Assembly: GCA_947372405.1 (NCBI GenBank)
Contig: CANBTO010000412.1
Coordinates: 1 to 5,249 of the forward strand
DNA from: Verrucomicrobiaceae bacterium
Lineage (GTDB): Bacteria; Verrucomicrobiota; Verrucomicrobiae; Verrucomicrobiales; Akkermansiaceae
Reading direction: 5' to 3'
Length of the DNA: 5,249 bases
The notes under the pieces were generated by a model. That model saw only the letters and a program-made list of their open reading frames with translations. It was not told where the DNA came from and did no database searches. A program made the translations under genes and the position numbers. Below are positions 1 to 5,249 of the stretch, piece by piece. How positions within the stretch are numbered: position 1 is the stretch's first letter; the number at the start of each line of letters is the position of its first letter.

Positions 1-696
1 ATCGATACCAACCGCCGCCTGATGAAGGAAGCGGAGGTGAACGGCCCCTCCACCTGCCATTGTTTCGCCGGTCTCTGCGCGACTGCGGTGCCGGTCAAGA
101 TGGGGGCCTCCGTCATCGGATATCTGAAAACCGGCCAGGTCTTCAGCCAAACACCTTCGGAAGAGCAGTTTGACAAAATGCTCGGCACCATCGGCCGGAA
201 AACTATAGACAAGTCCACGCGGGAGTCGCTCAAGCAGGCATATCTCCAAACACGCTTCGTGGAGCCGCTGCGCTACCAAAGCATGGTCACCCTGCTTCAG
301 AGTTTCGCTGAGCAGCTCAGCGATCACGCCGATTCTCTCGCCATCATCGAGGACGGCAGCGAACCCGCAGCCATCGCGAAAGCCCGCAAATACATCCACG
401 CCCATCTGGACCAACCGCTGCCGCTTGGTCTCGTGGCCCGCCAGGCCGGACTCAGCGAGTCCCACTTCTGCCGCCTTTTCAAGGACTCCGCAGGCCTGAC
501 GCTGACCGATTACGTGAACCGCTGCCGCATCGACTGGGCGAAGCGCGAGCTGCTCAAACCCGAAGCACGCATTTCTGAGATCGCGTTCATGATCGGCTAT
601 CAGTCGCTCTCCCAGTTCAACCGCAGTTTCGCGCGGATCGTCGGTTTATCCCCCACTCTCTATCGGAGGCAGCGGCTGGAGCGCGCCGCGTCGTGA
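1..696 (+). CDS. AraC-family transcriptional regulator with PocR-type sensor domain (5' partial)
   Basis: The reading frame is open from base 1 (I-D-T-N-R-R-L before the first visible Met at 22), so the gene starts outside the window; 231 residues are visible. Residues about 18-115 match the second half of a PocR ligand-binding domain: a Cys-rich CHCFAGLC segment, then G-x-x-I-G-Y-L-K-T-G-Q-V-F, then a helical stretch ending in LLQSFAEQL. PocR domains are known as small-molecule sensors; the ligand here is unknown. Residues about 127-228 are a C-terminal AraC/XylS DNA-binding domain with two helix-turn-helix units: LARQAGLSESHF-like (LVARQAGLSESHFCRLFK) and ISEIAFMIGYQSLSQFNRSF, ending in the usual GLSPTLYRR. 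The protein should be cytoplasmic and control nearby or upstream genes. It stops 61 bases before the kinase start on the same strand, with no evident terminator between. The AraC assignment is firm; the PocR call is good but rests on a partial domain. Confidence 0.93.
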   Translation: MDTNRRLMKEAEVNGPSTCHCFAGLCATAVPVKMGASVIGYLKTGQVFSQTPSEEQFDKMLGTIGRKTIDKSTRESLKQAYLQTRFVEPLRYQSMVTLLQSFAEQLSDHADSLAIIEDGSEPAAIAKARKYIHAHLDQPLPLGLVARQAGLSESHFCRLFKDSAGLTLTDYVNRCRIDWAKRELLKPEARISEIAFMIGYQSLSQFNRSFARIVGLSPTLYRRQRLERAAS

Positions 697-741
697 CGGG
701 ACGTTTTCTTGATTGCCGCGCTGCGTGATTTGCAGCAGGCT

Positions 742-745
742 GAGG
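742..745 (+). promoter_or_regulatory. candidate ribosome binding site for the kinase gene
   Basis: GAGG lies 12 bases before the ATG at 758. The spacing is a little long and the match short. It supports the ATG at 758 over the TTG at 713, which has no purine-rich site in front of it (ACGTTTTCTTGA). Confidence 0.35.
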
Positions 746-757
746 CACATCGAACTC

Positions 758-2608
758 ATGGAAGATCGTTACGAAATCCGGGGAAAAATTGGTCAAGGGG
801 GACTTGGCGCTGTTTACCGGGGTTACGACAACCGCATGAACCGCGAGGTGGCGATCAAACGCATCACCACCAGCGGCGACGGCACGGACATCGAGGAGGA
901 ATCCACCCGCCAGCTCATCAAGGAGGCAGGTGCCCTCGCATCCCTCCAGCATCCGAACATCGTGACGGTGTACGATGTGGGCACCGACGAGGACGGCCCA
1001 TACGTGGTGATGGAGCTCATCAGCGGCAAGACCCTCGACGAACTGATCGAAAAAGCTCCGCTGACCTGGCCTGATTTCCGCGAACTCGCGATGCAGACGC
1101 AGGAGGCCTTGATCGCCGCACAAGAACGCAAGCTGATCCACAGCGACCTGAAGCCATCGAACCTGATGCTCACCTGGCTGCCTTCGGGAAAATTCCAGAT
1201 CAAGATCGTGGATTTCGGTCTGGCAACATTGGCTCAATCCCAGTCCAAGCAGGATCTGGAGTCCATCGAGGCGGTTTTTGGTTCCATCTTCTTCATGCCG
1301 CCCGAGCAGTTCGAGCGCTCGCCTCTGGACGCGCGCTCCGACATGTATTCGATGGGCTGTGTTTACTACCAGGCGCTGACGGGCAGCTATCCGTTTGATG
1401 GCAGCAGCGGCCACGAGGTGATGTCCGCCCACCTCAACCACACGGTGAAGTCACTCAAGGAGGTGCGCTCCGAAATTCCACTATGGGTCTGTGACTGGAT
1501 CATGTGGCACTTGAACCGGTATCCCGAAGATCGCCCGTCATCCGCCAAGGAAGCGCTCTCGGTTTTCCTGAAAAACGACAGGATTCCGAATCCGCAGATG
1601 AGTCTGGGAATCCCCCTTGCACCTGCAGGACCGCCGCGAGCACGCCTCATCATTCCGGGCTCCTCGACGCAACCACTCTCCCCGACGGGCCCCGCAACGC
1701 AGGCACTGGCCAAGGCCAAGCTCGTACAAACGTCGGAAGTCACGGCGATTACAAGCGGCGCCATCACCCAAACCGCGCCCCAGCCCCTCGCTCCTCCCGA
1801 AGGCTTCGGCGAGAGCGTTCACACGACGCTGCTGGAGCCCCCGACACCCGGCCATGCCACCGCGCAGGCGGTGAAGCATGTCGTCACCGTCGAGAAAAAG
1901 CCGTTCAAACTCGGCAAGAACGCCAAGATCGGCATCGCCATAGCCATCGGGCTCATGCTGCTGGTGCTGGCAGTCGTCGCCATCAAGATCAACGCGGCAA
2001 AACAGAAGGCCCGCATCGTGGACGAATTGATCGAGCAGGCGGACAAATCGGGAACCACCGAGCTGAGCATCAACCGGGACACGCTTCAACTCCTTCTCAC
2101 TGACGTCTCGAAAACCGAGTCCAACTCAAGGATCCAGAAAATCGGGCATGTGATGACGATTGCCAAAGCCAGTGACGGCACCGACATGGATTCGATCATC
2201 GCGGACTTCGTGACCAAAGGTCCGCAGCTATCACCCCGTGCGAAGGAAATCATGGTCAGCGAGGTTCTGCGCATCCGCAACAACCCGGTGATCATGCCGG
2301 CAATGTTGGATCTGGCGAAATCCAGCGACGATCCGGCTGTTGTGCTTGCCGCCCTCCAGTCCGTTCGGGAAATGGCAGGCGACGGTCAGTTCGAGGGATT
2401 TCTCAATCTCATCCAATCCACCGACAACAACGACATCCGTGATGCCGCAGCAGTGAACATCGAGGTGATCCTGCGCAAGTCCGCAGGGCCCATCCTCCTC
2501 GCCAAGCAGCTCAAGACCGCCTATCAGAGCAACGTCAAGCCGGACATCCAGAGAACCTTGCGGCACTTGGTCGAATTCAGCAACTCGGTGGCGCCGCGAG
2601 GCAAATGA
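758..2608 (+). CDS. membrane-anchored eukaryotic-like Ser/Thr protein kinase with C-terminal HEAT-like repeats
   Basis: The 616-residue product phosphorylates Ser/Thr on unknown substrates. All main kinase motifs are visible: glycine loop GQGGLGAV (12-19), Lys34 in VAIK, Glu56 in the C helix, catalytic loop HSDLKPSN (128-135: Asp130, Lys132, Asn135), DFG at 152-154, PPE at 181-183 in place of APE, Asp195 in DARSDMYSMG, and Arg259 near the domain end. The Arg of HRD is Ser129, so this is a non-RD kinase. Residues about 275-382 form a Pro/Thr/Ala-rich linker. Residues about 391-411 are one hydrophobic membrane segment, flanked by Lys on both sides. Residues 412-616 lie across the membrane if the kinase is cytosolic, and contain helical HEAT-like units at about 485-573. 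I chose ATG 758 because MEDRYEIRGKIGQGG is the usual kinase opening and GAGG (742-745) lies upstream; a TTG at 713 would add 15 unconvincing residues. The gene converges on the desulfurase gene with a 12-base gap. Activity and topology are inferred. Confidence 0.95.
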   Translation: MEDRYEIRGKIGQGGLGAVYRGYDNRMNREVAIKRITTSGDGTDIEEESTRQLIKEAGALASLQHPNIVTVYDVGTDEDGPYVVMELISGKTLDELIEKAPLTWPDFRELAMQTQEALIAAQERKLIHSDLKPSNLMLTWLPSGKFQIKIVDFGLATLAQSQSKQDLESIEAVFGSIFFMPPEQFERSPLDARSDMYSMGCVYYQALTGSYPFDGSSGHEVMSAHLNHTVKSLKEVRSEIPLWVCDWIMWHLNRYPEDRPSSAKEALSVFLKNDRIPNPQMSLGIPLAPAGPPRARLIIPGSSTQPLSPTGPATQALAKAKLVQTSEVTAITSGAITQTAPQPLAPPEGFGESVHTTLLEPPTPGHATAQAVKHVVTVEKKPFKLGKNAKIGIAIAIGLMLLVLAVVAIKINAAKQKARIVDELIEQADKSGTTELSINRDTLQLLLTDVSKTESNSRIQKIGHVMTIAKASDGTDMDSIIADFVTKGPQLSPRAKEIMVSEVLRIRNNPVIMPAMLDLAKSSDDPAVVLAALQSVREMAGDGQFEGFLNLIQSTDNNDIRDAAAVNIEVILRKSAGPILLAKQLKTAYQSNVKPDIQRTLRHLVEFSNSVAPRGK

Positions 2609-2609
2609 C

Positions 2610-2622
2610 GAAGCAAGGCTTC
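2610..2622. terminator. small hairpin between convergent genes (weak terminator candidate)
   Basis: GAAGC (2610-2614), loop AAG, GCTTC (2618-2622) form a perfect 5-bp stem across the 12-base gap between the kinase stop and the desulfurase stop. It is the only inverted repeat here that could serve both converging genes. It has no T-tract on either side, so an intrinsic terminator is doubtful. Confidence 0.2.
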
Positions 2623-3781
2623 ACGGCGAATAGACCGTCACCGGCCCGACGCCCGTTCCCTGCACACGCCTGAGTTTTTCCACCGCCTTCTTCACCGCAT
2701 CCGCCGCAGCCAGTGCCTCGTCCAGCGTGTTGAGTCTGGAAAAACTGATGCGCAGGCTGCTCTTCGCGAGTGCTTCCGGGATGCCCATCGCCAACTGGAC
2801 GTGCGAGGGTTTCTGCTTCCCGGTCATGCATGCGGAACCGGCGGAGCATGCCACCCCCGCGTCATCTAACAAAATGAGCAGCCCCGCCGCCTCGCATCGC
2901 TCGAACGAAAGGTGGCTGGTGTTGGGCAGCCGGTTTGCCGGATCCCCGTTCGGCGTCACGCCGGAAACGCCGTCCAGCACGCGTTTCTCGAATGCGTCGC
3001 GCATGGCCGTGATCTGCTGGTTTCCCGTTTCGGTTAGATGGCGCAGCGCGCACGCGGCGGCCGCACCCATTCCCACGATGCCAGCGGTGTTTTCCGTCCC
3101 GCTGCGCCGCCCGGACTCCTGCCCGCCACCGAAAAGCAGAGGTTCGAATGCCAGTCTGCGCCTCACGTAGAGCGCGCCCACGCCCTTCGGTCCGTGAAAC
3201 TTGTGGGCTGATAGAGACAGCATGTCCACGCCGAGTTTCCTGACATCCAGCATGATCCTGCCCGCAGCCTGGATCGCATCCGTATGCACCGGCAGTCCAT
3301 GTGACCTCGCCATTTCCACCACTTCTCCGAGGGGTTGGATTACGCCGGTTTCATTGTTGGCCGCCATGATGGAGACAAACGCCGCATCCTTCAGCAAGTC
3401 CTCCAAACCAGCCAGGCCCACTCGTCCGGCGGCATTCACGCCTGCCAGCCGTTTTGCTCGATCCAGTTTCTCCACGCATCGCAAAACCGCACTGTGTTCG
3501 ATCGAGGAGACGACCGCGGCGCCGTTTTTTGATAGGGAATCCAGAGACCTGAGAGCCGTGTTGACGCTCTCGGTGCCTCCGCCGGTGAAAACGATCTCCT
3601 CCGATTCCGCGCCGATCAGCGCAGCTACTTGCTCGCGCGCCTGTTCGATCGCCCGGCGCGCGAGTTTCGCCGCAGCATAGGACCCCGAGGGATTGACGAA
3701 TCCTCCGGTCAACCAGGGCAGCATCGCATCGAGCACCTCCAGCAGAAGCGGAGAAGTCGCGTTGGCGTCCAGATAAATCAT
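2621..3781 (-). CDS. PLP-dependent cysteine desulfurase, NifS/IscS-like family
   Basis: The 386-residue product, normal length for the family, should convert L-cysteine to L-alanine and carry the released sulfur as a persulfide for Fe-S assembly or thiolation. Visible signatures: opening IYLDANATSP (2-11); TGGGTESVN (66-74), which binds the PLP phosphate; IEHSA with His96 stacking on the PLP ring; NNETG (142-146); HTDAIQAAG with Asp168 and Gln171; SAHKFHGPKG with Schiff-base Lys194; GGGQESGRRSGTEN (218-231); the catalytic loop ACSAGSAC with Cys318 as expected persulfide carrier; PSHVQLAMG (325-333); and Arg344 in LRISF, which binds substrate carboxylate. The start at 3781 gives the standard N-terminus and has GAGGGGG 11 bases upstream; an upstream frame extension to 3826 adds 15 residues unlike the family. 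It lies 53 bases downstream of the HELTH membrane protein gene on the same strand. No iscU, sufE or mnmA homologue is in view, so the acceptor is unknown and I give no iscS or nifS symbol. Confidence 0.96.
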   Translation of the reverse strand: MIYLDANATSPLLLEVLDAMLPWLTGGFVNPSGSYAAAKLARRAIEQAREQVAALIGAESEEIVFTGGGTESVNTALRSLDSLSKNGAAVVSSIEHSAVLRCVEKLDRAKRLAGVNAAGRVGLAGLEDLLKDAAFVSIMAANNETGVIQPLGEVVEMARSHGLPVHTDAIQAAGRIMLDVRKLGVDMLSLSAHKFHGPKGVGALYVRRRLAFEPLLFGGGQESGRRSGTENTAGIVGMGAAAACALRHLTETGNQQITAMRDAFEKRVLDGVSGVTPNGDPANRLPNTSHLSFERCEAAGLLILLDDAGVACSAGSACMTGKQKPSHVQLAMGIPEALAKSSLRISFSRLNTLDEALAAADAVKKAVEKLRRVQGTGVGPVTVYSP

Positions 3782-3792
3782 GCACCCAGCAT

Positions 3793-3799
3793 CCCCCTC
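3793..3799 (-). promoter_or_regulatory. candidate ribosome binding site for the cysteine desulfurase gene
   Basis: On the minus strand this reads GAGGGGG, 11 bases before the ATG at 3781-3779. It favours this ATG over the farther upstream Met at 3826 in the same frame. Confidence 0.45.
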
Positions 3800-3834
3800 A
3801 CACGCATGATGGCAACCCGGAAACACACCGGTCT

Positions 3835-4773
3835 TCAGAACTTTCCGGCCGTCCGTACCTCACTGACAATCCCATGCGCCCACCTCCAGATCACATCGCT
3901 CCACGTCGCCGCGTGGCGGAGCCATTCCATGGCGAACTCGCGGGTGTTTTTCAGCGGCGAACGCTCGGCGAGGCATAGCAGGATCACCAGCACGAGCAGA
4001 TTGGCCAGATAGATCACCACCAATGACAGCAAAGTGCCGTTTTCCTTCAAATCCGGCTGGTCGCGCGGGATCATCCACAAGGTCCAGACCATGTGGAAGG
4101 TCCATGTCAGGCCCATCATCGCGTAAAACGCCAGATCCCAGCCGGGCTTGAGTTCGGCGGAAACCCTCACCACCGCATAAAGAACAACCAGCACCACCGA
4201 CCAGAAAGGCACGAAATACGGTGAGAGGGAAATGATCAGGTTGGTCTTGTTGGTCGTGATGTAGCCGCCATCCGCGCTGACGTGGAAGTCCATGACCTTG
4301 CCTCGGAAACACACGACGCAGATGGCATGGGTCAGTTCATGGCCGAGCACGTAAAGATAGAGGAAAAACTGTTGTAACAGCCCGGACCAGAACCAACCGA
4401 TCATCAGCAGCGCCCCGGTCGCGAAATACCAGAACTCCGCACTCTGCCAGAAGCCCTGGTCCACTGCCGCATGCGAAAATCTGGAAAGGAAAGTCCACGT
4501 CGTGACCCAACACAACGGCAGCAGGATGAACGCCAACAACCAGCGCAGTAGACGTTTGCTCCACTCCACCGAGTCGAGGTCCTCATCCTCCTCCAGATCG
4601 GTCGCTGCGATCGCCGCCCGCACTGACTTCAGCTCGCGCCTTCCGCTCCGGCGGTTCGCCTTCTCGTGGGCCCGGCGGTTCATCGAACTGAGCGCCTCGG
4701 CGAACGAAATCCGCGTTCGCCGCTGGTTTTCCATCGGCTTTCCTGCGGTTCTCTTTCTGCGGTGTTTCTTCAT
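3835..4773 (-). CDS. polytopic membrane protein with HELTH zinc motif, M50-like putative metallopeptidase
   Basis: The 312-residue product is of unassigned function. Residues 1-70 are hydrophilic: very basic to about 55 (KKHRRKR, NRRSGRREL), then an acidic patch LEEDEDLD (60-67). About five or six hydrophobic segments follow, near 74-97, 113-136, 137-156, 178-204, 213-234 and 247-269. The segment at 137-156 carries GHELTHA, an HExxH zinc site (His145, Glu146, His149) inside a membrane helix, as in site-2-protease-like M50 peptidases. The canonical M50 NPDG motif is absent. Conserved-looking candidates for the remaining function are SLSPYFVP (182-189), His227 and Asp241 in DQPDLKENG. Intramembrane proteolysis is therefore inferred, not shown. 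An alternative start at 4734 (MENQRRT, 299 residues) has AGGA at 4744-4741 seven to eight bases upstream, a better ribosome site than the one before 4773. The gene leads a probable two-gene unit with the desulfurase. Confidence 0.82.
   Translation of the reverse strand: MKKHRRKRTAGKPMENQRRTRISFAEALSSMNRRAHEKANRRSGRRELKSVRAAIAATDLEEDEDLDSVEWSKRLLRWLLAFILLPLCWVTTWTFLSRFSHAAVDQGFWQSAEFWYFATGALLMIGWFWSGLLQQFFLYLYVLGHELTHAICVVCFRGKVMDFHVSADGGYITTNKTNLIISLSPYFVPFWSVVLVVLYAVVRVSAELKPGWDLAFYAMMGLTWTFHMVWTLWMIPRDQPDLKENGTLLSLVVIYLANLLVLVILLCLAERSPLKNTREFAMEWLRHAATWSDVIWRWAHGIVSEVRTAGKF
4741..4744 (-). promoter_or_regulatory. candidate ribosome binding site for an internal start of the HELTH protein
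   Basis: AGGA on the minus strand sits six bases before the in-frame ATG at 4734-4732. No comparable purine-rich site precedes the ATG at 4773, where the leader reads TTTCCGGGTCCGGGTC. This leaves the true start open between 4773 and 4734. Confidence 0.35.
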
Positions 4774-4794
4774 GACCCGGACCCGGAAATGGAG

Positions 4795-4821
4795 ATTATT
4801 TTGGAAACCTTAATAAATCAA
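4795..4821 (-). promoter_or_regulatory. weak sigma70-like promoter candidate for the HELTH protein and desulfurase genes
   Basis: On the minus strand TTGATT (4821-4816) is followed after 15 bases by AATAAT (4800-4795), in the most AT-rich patch of the divergent region. Each hexamer is close to consensus, but the spacer is short of the usual 17. Transcription would begin a few bases later, giving a leader of roughly 15 bases to the ATG at 4773 or 55 to that at 4734. Confidence 0.22.
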
Positions 4822-4947
4822 GCCGGATCCTGAAGTCCGCAATCCAGCCCCGACTTCGAATGACGCCCGCGACCGAATTATTGTTGGACAAAGGACCGCC
4901 GAAGTCGTTACTTCAAAGTACTGATTCACCGGCTTTCATGAGACTGT

Positions 4948-4963
4948 TTCCGCCAAGGCGGAA
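4948..4963. repeat. inverted repeat in the divergent intergenic region
   Basis: TTCCGCC, centre AA, then GGCGGAA: seven perfectly paired bases on each side. It abuts a second palindrome, GGAATTCC (4960-4967). It lies 55 bases upstream of the hydrolase start at 5019, so it could be an operator for that gene or an RNA hairpin in its leader. If the hydrolase starts at 4938 instead, it would be inside the coding sequence. Role unproven. Confidence 0.4.
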
Positions 4964-5018
4964 TTCCCCGACACCCACGGGCGGCCTGTTCCAAACACCA
5001 TCAAGCGCCACTCCGCAA

Positions 5019-5249
5019 ATGAACTCAACCCACGAAAAACCGGCAAAAATCATCAACAAGTGCGTCCGCATCCAAGCCGACGACATCTTTCTGTTAGGAG
5101 ACCTGCAGGTTCCCGAGGAGTCTCAAAACCTGGTGCTGTTTGCCTGCGGCGGAAGGACCCGCAACAATCCGCGCAACTTGCACGCCGCCCGGATGCTCCG
5201 CGAAAAAGGCATGGCCACCCTGCTGTGCGACCTGATGACCGAGGACGAG
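5019..5249 (+). CDS. dienelactone-hydrolase-like alpha/beta hydrolase, N-terminal fragment (3' partial)
   Basis: The frame is open to the window end, giving 77 residues. The opening VRIQADDIFLLGDLQVP (16-32) followed by NLVLFACGG (37-45), TRNNPRNLHAARMLREKGMATLLCDLMTEDE (47-77) follows the pattern of soluble dienelactone-hydrolase-type alpha/beta hydrolases: a beta hairpin, a strand leading to the oxyanion-hole loop, a PRN segment, a helix, then a strand of A-T-L-L-x-D-L followed by acidic residues. Family members usually have His-Gly-x-Gly in the loop; here it reads Ala-Cys-Gly-Gly. The nucleophile elbow and catalytic triad lie beyond the window, so activity cannot be judged. I chose ATG 5019 because it falls just before the first predicted strand. 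In-frame ATGs at 4938 and 4860 would add 27 or 53 residues of low-complexity, non-family-like sequence. No clear ribosome site precedes any of them. It is divergent from the HELTH protein gene. Confidence 0.7.
   Translation, partial: MNSTHEKPAKIINKCVRIQADDIFLLGDLQVPEESQNLVLFACGGRTRNNPRNLHAARMLREKGMATLLCDLMTEDE

Noticed and set aside
713..757. TTG start for the kinase giving 15 more residues
   Set aside because: The added MPRCVICSRLRHIEL does not resemble kinase N-termini and no ribosome site precedes it; ATG 758 is better.
617..1441. Long minus-strand open frame of 274 codons opposite the AraC end and kinase start
   Set aside because: It overlaps two well-supported genes on the other strand, its translation is rich in His/Arg/Gly/Ala with no recognisable domain, and such shadows are expected in GC-rich DNA.
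1538..2089. Minus-strand 183-codon frame opposite the kinase linker and membrane segment
   Set aside because: No domain or start signal, and complete overlap with the kinase gene.
1504..2103. Plus-strand 199-codon frame inside the kinase gene
   Set aside because: The product is dominated by Arg, His, Pro and Gly as expected from an out-of-frame reading of GC-rich coding sequence; it lies wholly within the kinase.
3201..3680. Plus-strand 159-codon frame opposite the desulfurase
   Set aside because: Antisense to a complete enzyme with every family motif; the translation is Ser/Ala/Arg-rich and unlike a protein family.
4774..4786. Tandem GACCCGG-ACCCGG just before the HELTH protein start
   Set aside because: Two copies of a short GC-rich hexamer can arise by chance and show no further structure.
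4851..4907. Distant inverted repeat CGACTTCG (4851-4858) and CGAAGTCG (4900-4907)
   Set aside because: Eight-base arms 41 bases apart are not unlikely by chance in a region of this size and no other signal supports them.
4884..4912. Possible plus-strand promoter TTGGAC with GTTACT 17 bases later
   Set aside because: The downstream hexamer matches only three of six consensus bases.
4909..4920. Small inverted repeat TACTT-CA-AAGTA
   Set aside because: Five-base arms are too short to claim as an operator without conservation data.
4860..5018. N-terminal extension of the hydrolase to in-frame ATGs at 4938 or 4860
   Set aside because: The extra residues are Pro/Ser/Thr-rich and unlike the family, and no ribosome site supports them; kept only as an alternative in the hydrolase entry.

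Overview
The window is GC-rich and densely coding. It reads as ordinary chromosome from a Verrucomicrobiota-like bacterium. That assignment is an inference from gene style only: an AraC regulator with a PocR-type sensor domain, a Ser/Thr kinase with an HSD catalytic loop and one C-terminal membrane segment, weak Shine-Dalgarno use, and a DANATSP-type cysteine desulfurase. No rRNA or other phylogenetic marker is present.

Layout. At the left edge, on the plus strand, is the C-terminal part of an AraC-family regulator (1-696). After 61 bases comes a plus-strand gene for a membrane-anchored eukaryotic-like Ser/Thr protein kinase (best start 758, end 2608). It converges, with a 12-base gap, on two minus-strand genes that are probably transcribed together: a HELTH-motif integral membrane protein resembling M50-type zinc metallopeptidases (4773 to 3835), then, 53 bases downstream, a PLP-dependent NifS/IscS-like cysteine desulfurase (3781 to 2621). 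A divergent intergenic region of about 245 bases (4774-5018) holds a 7-bp-arm palindrome and a weak candidate promoter. At the right edge a plus-strand gene begins (best start 5019) that looks like the N-terminus of a dienelactone-hydrolase-type alpha/beta hydrolase and runs off the window.

Function. The kinase and the truncated AraC protein are both signalling or regulatory proteins, but nothing in the sequence ties them to one pathway. The desulfurase has no Fe-S scaffold or tRNA-thiolation partner in view, so its sulfur acceptor is unknown. The membrane zincin-like protein has no assigned substrate. I see no mobile element, CRISPR array, tRNA, rRNA or phage gene. I do not see a clearly new multi-gene system. 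The items most worth a second look are the kinase's C-terminal helical-repeat module, the HELTH membrane protein paired with the desulfurase, and the unusual Cys-Gly-Gly in the hydrolase's oxyanion-hole region.
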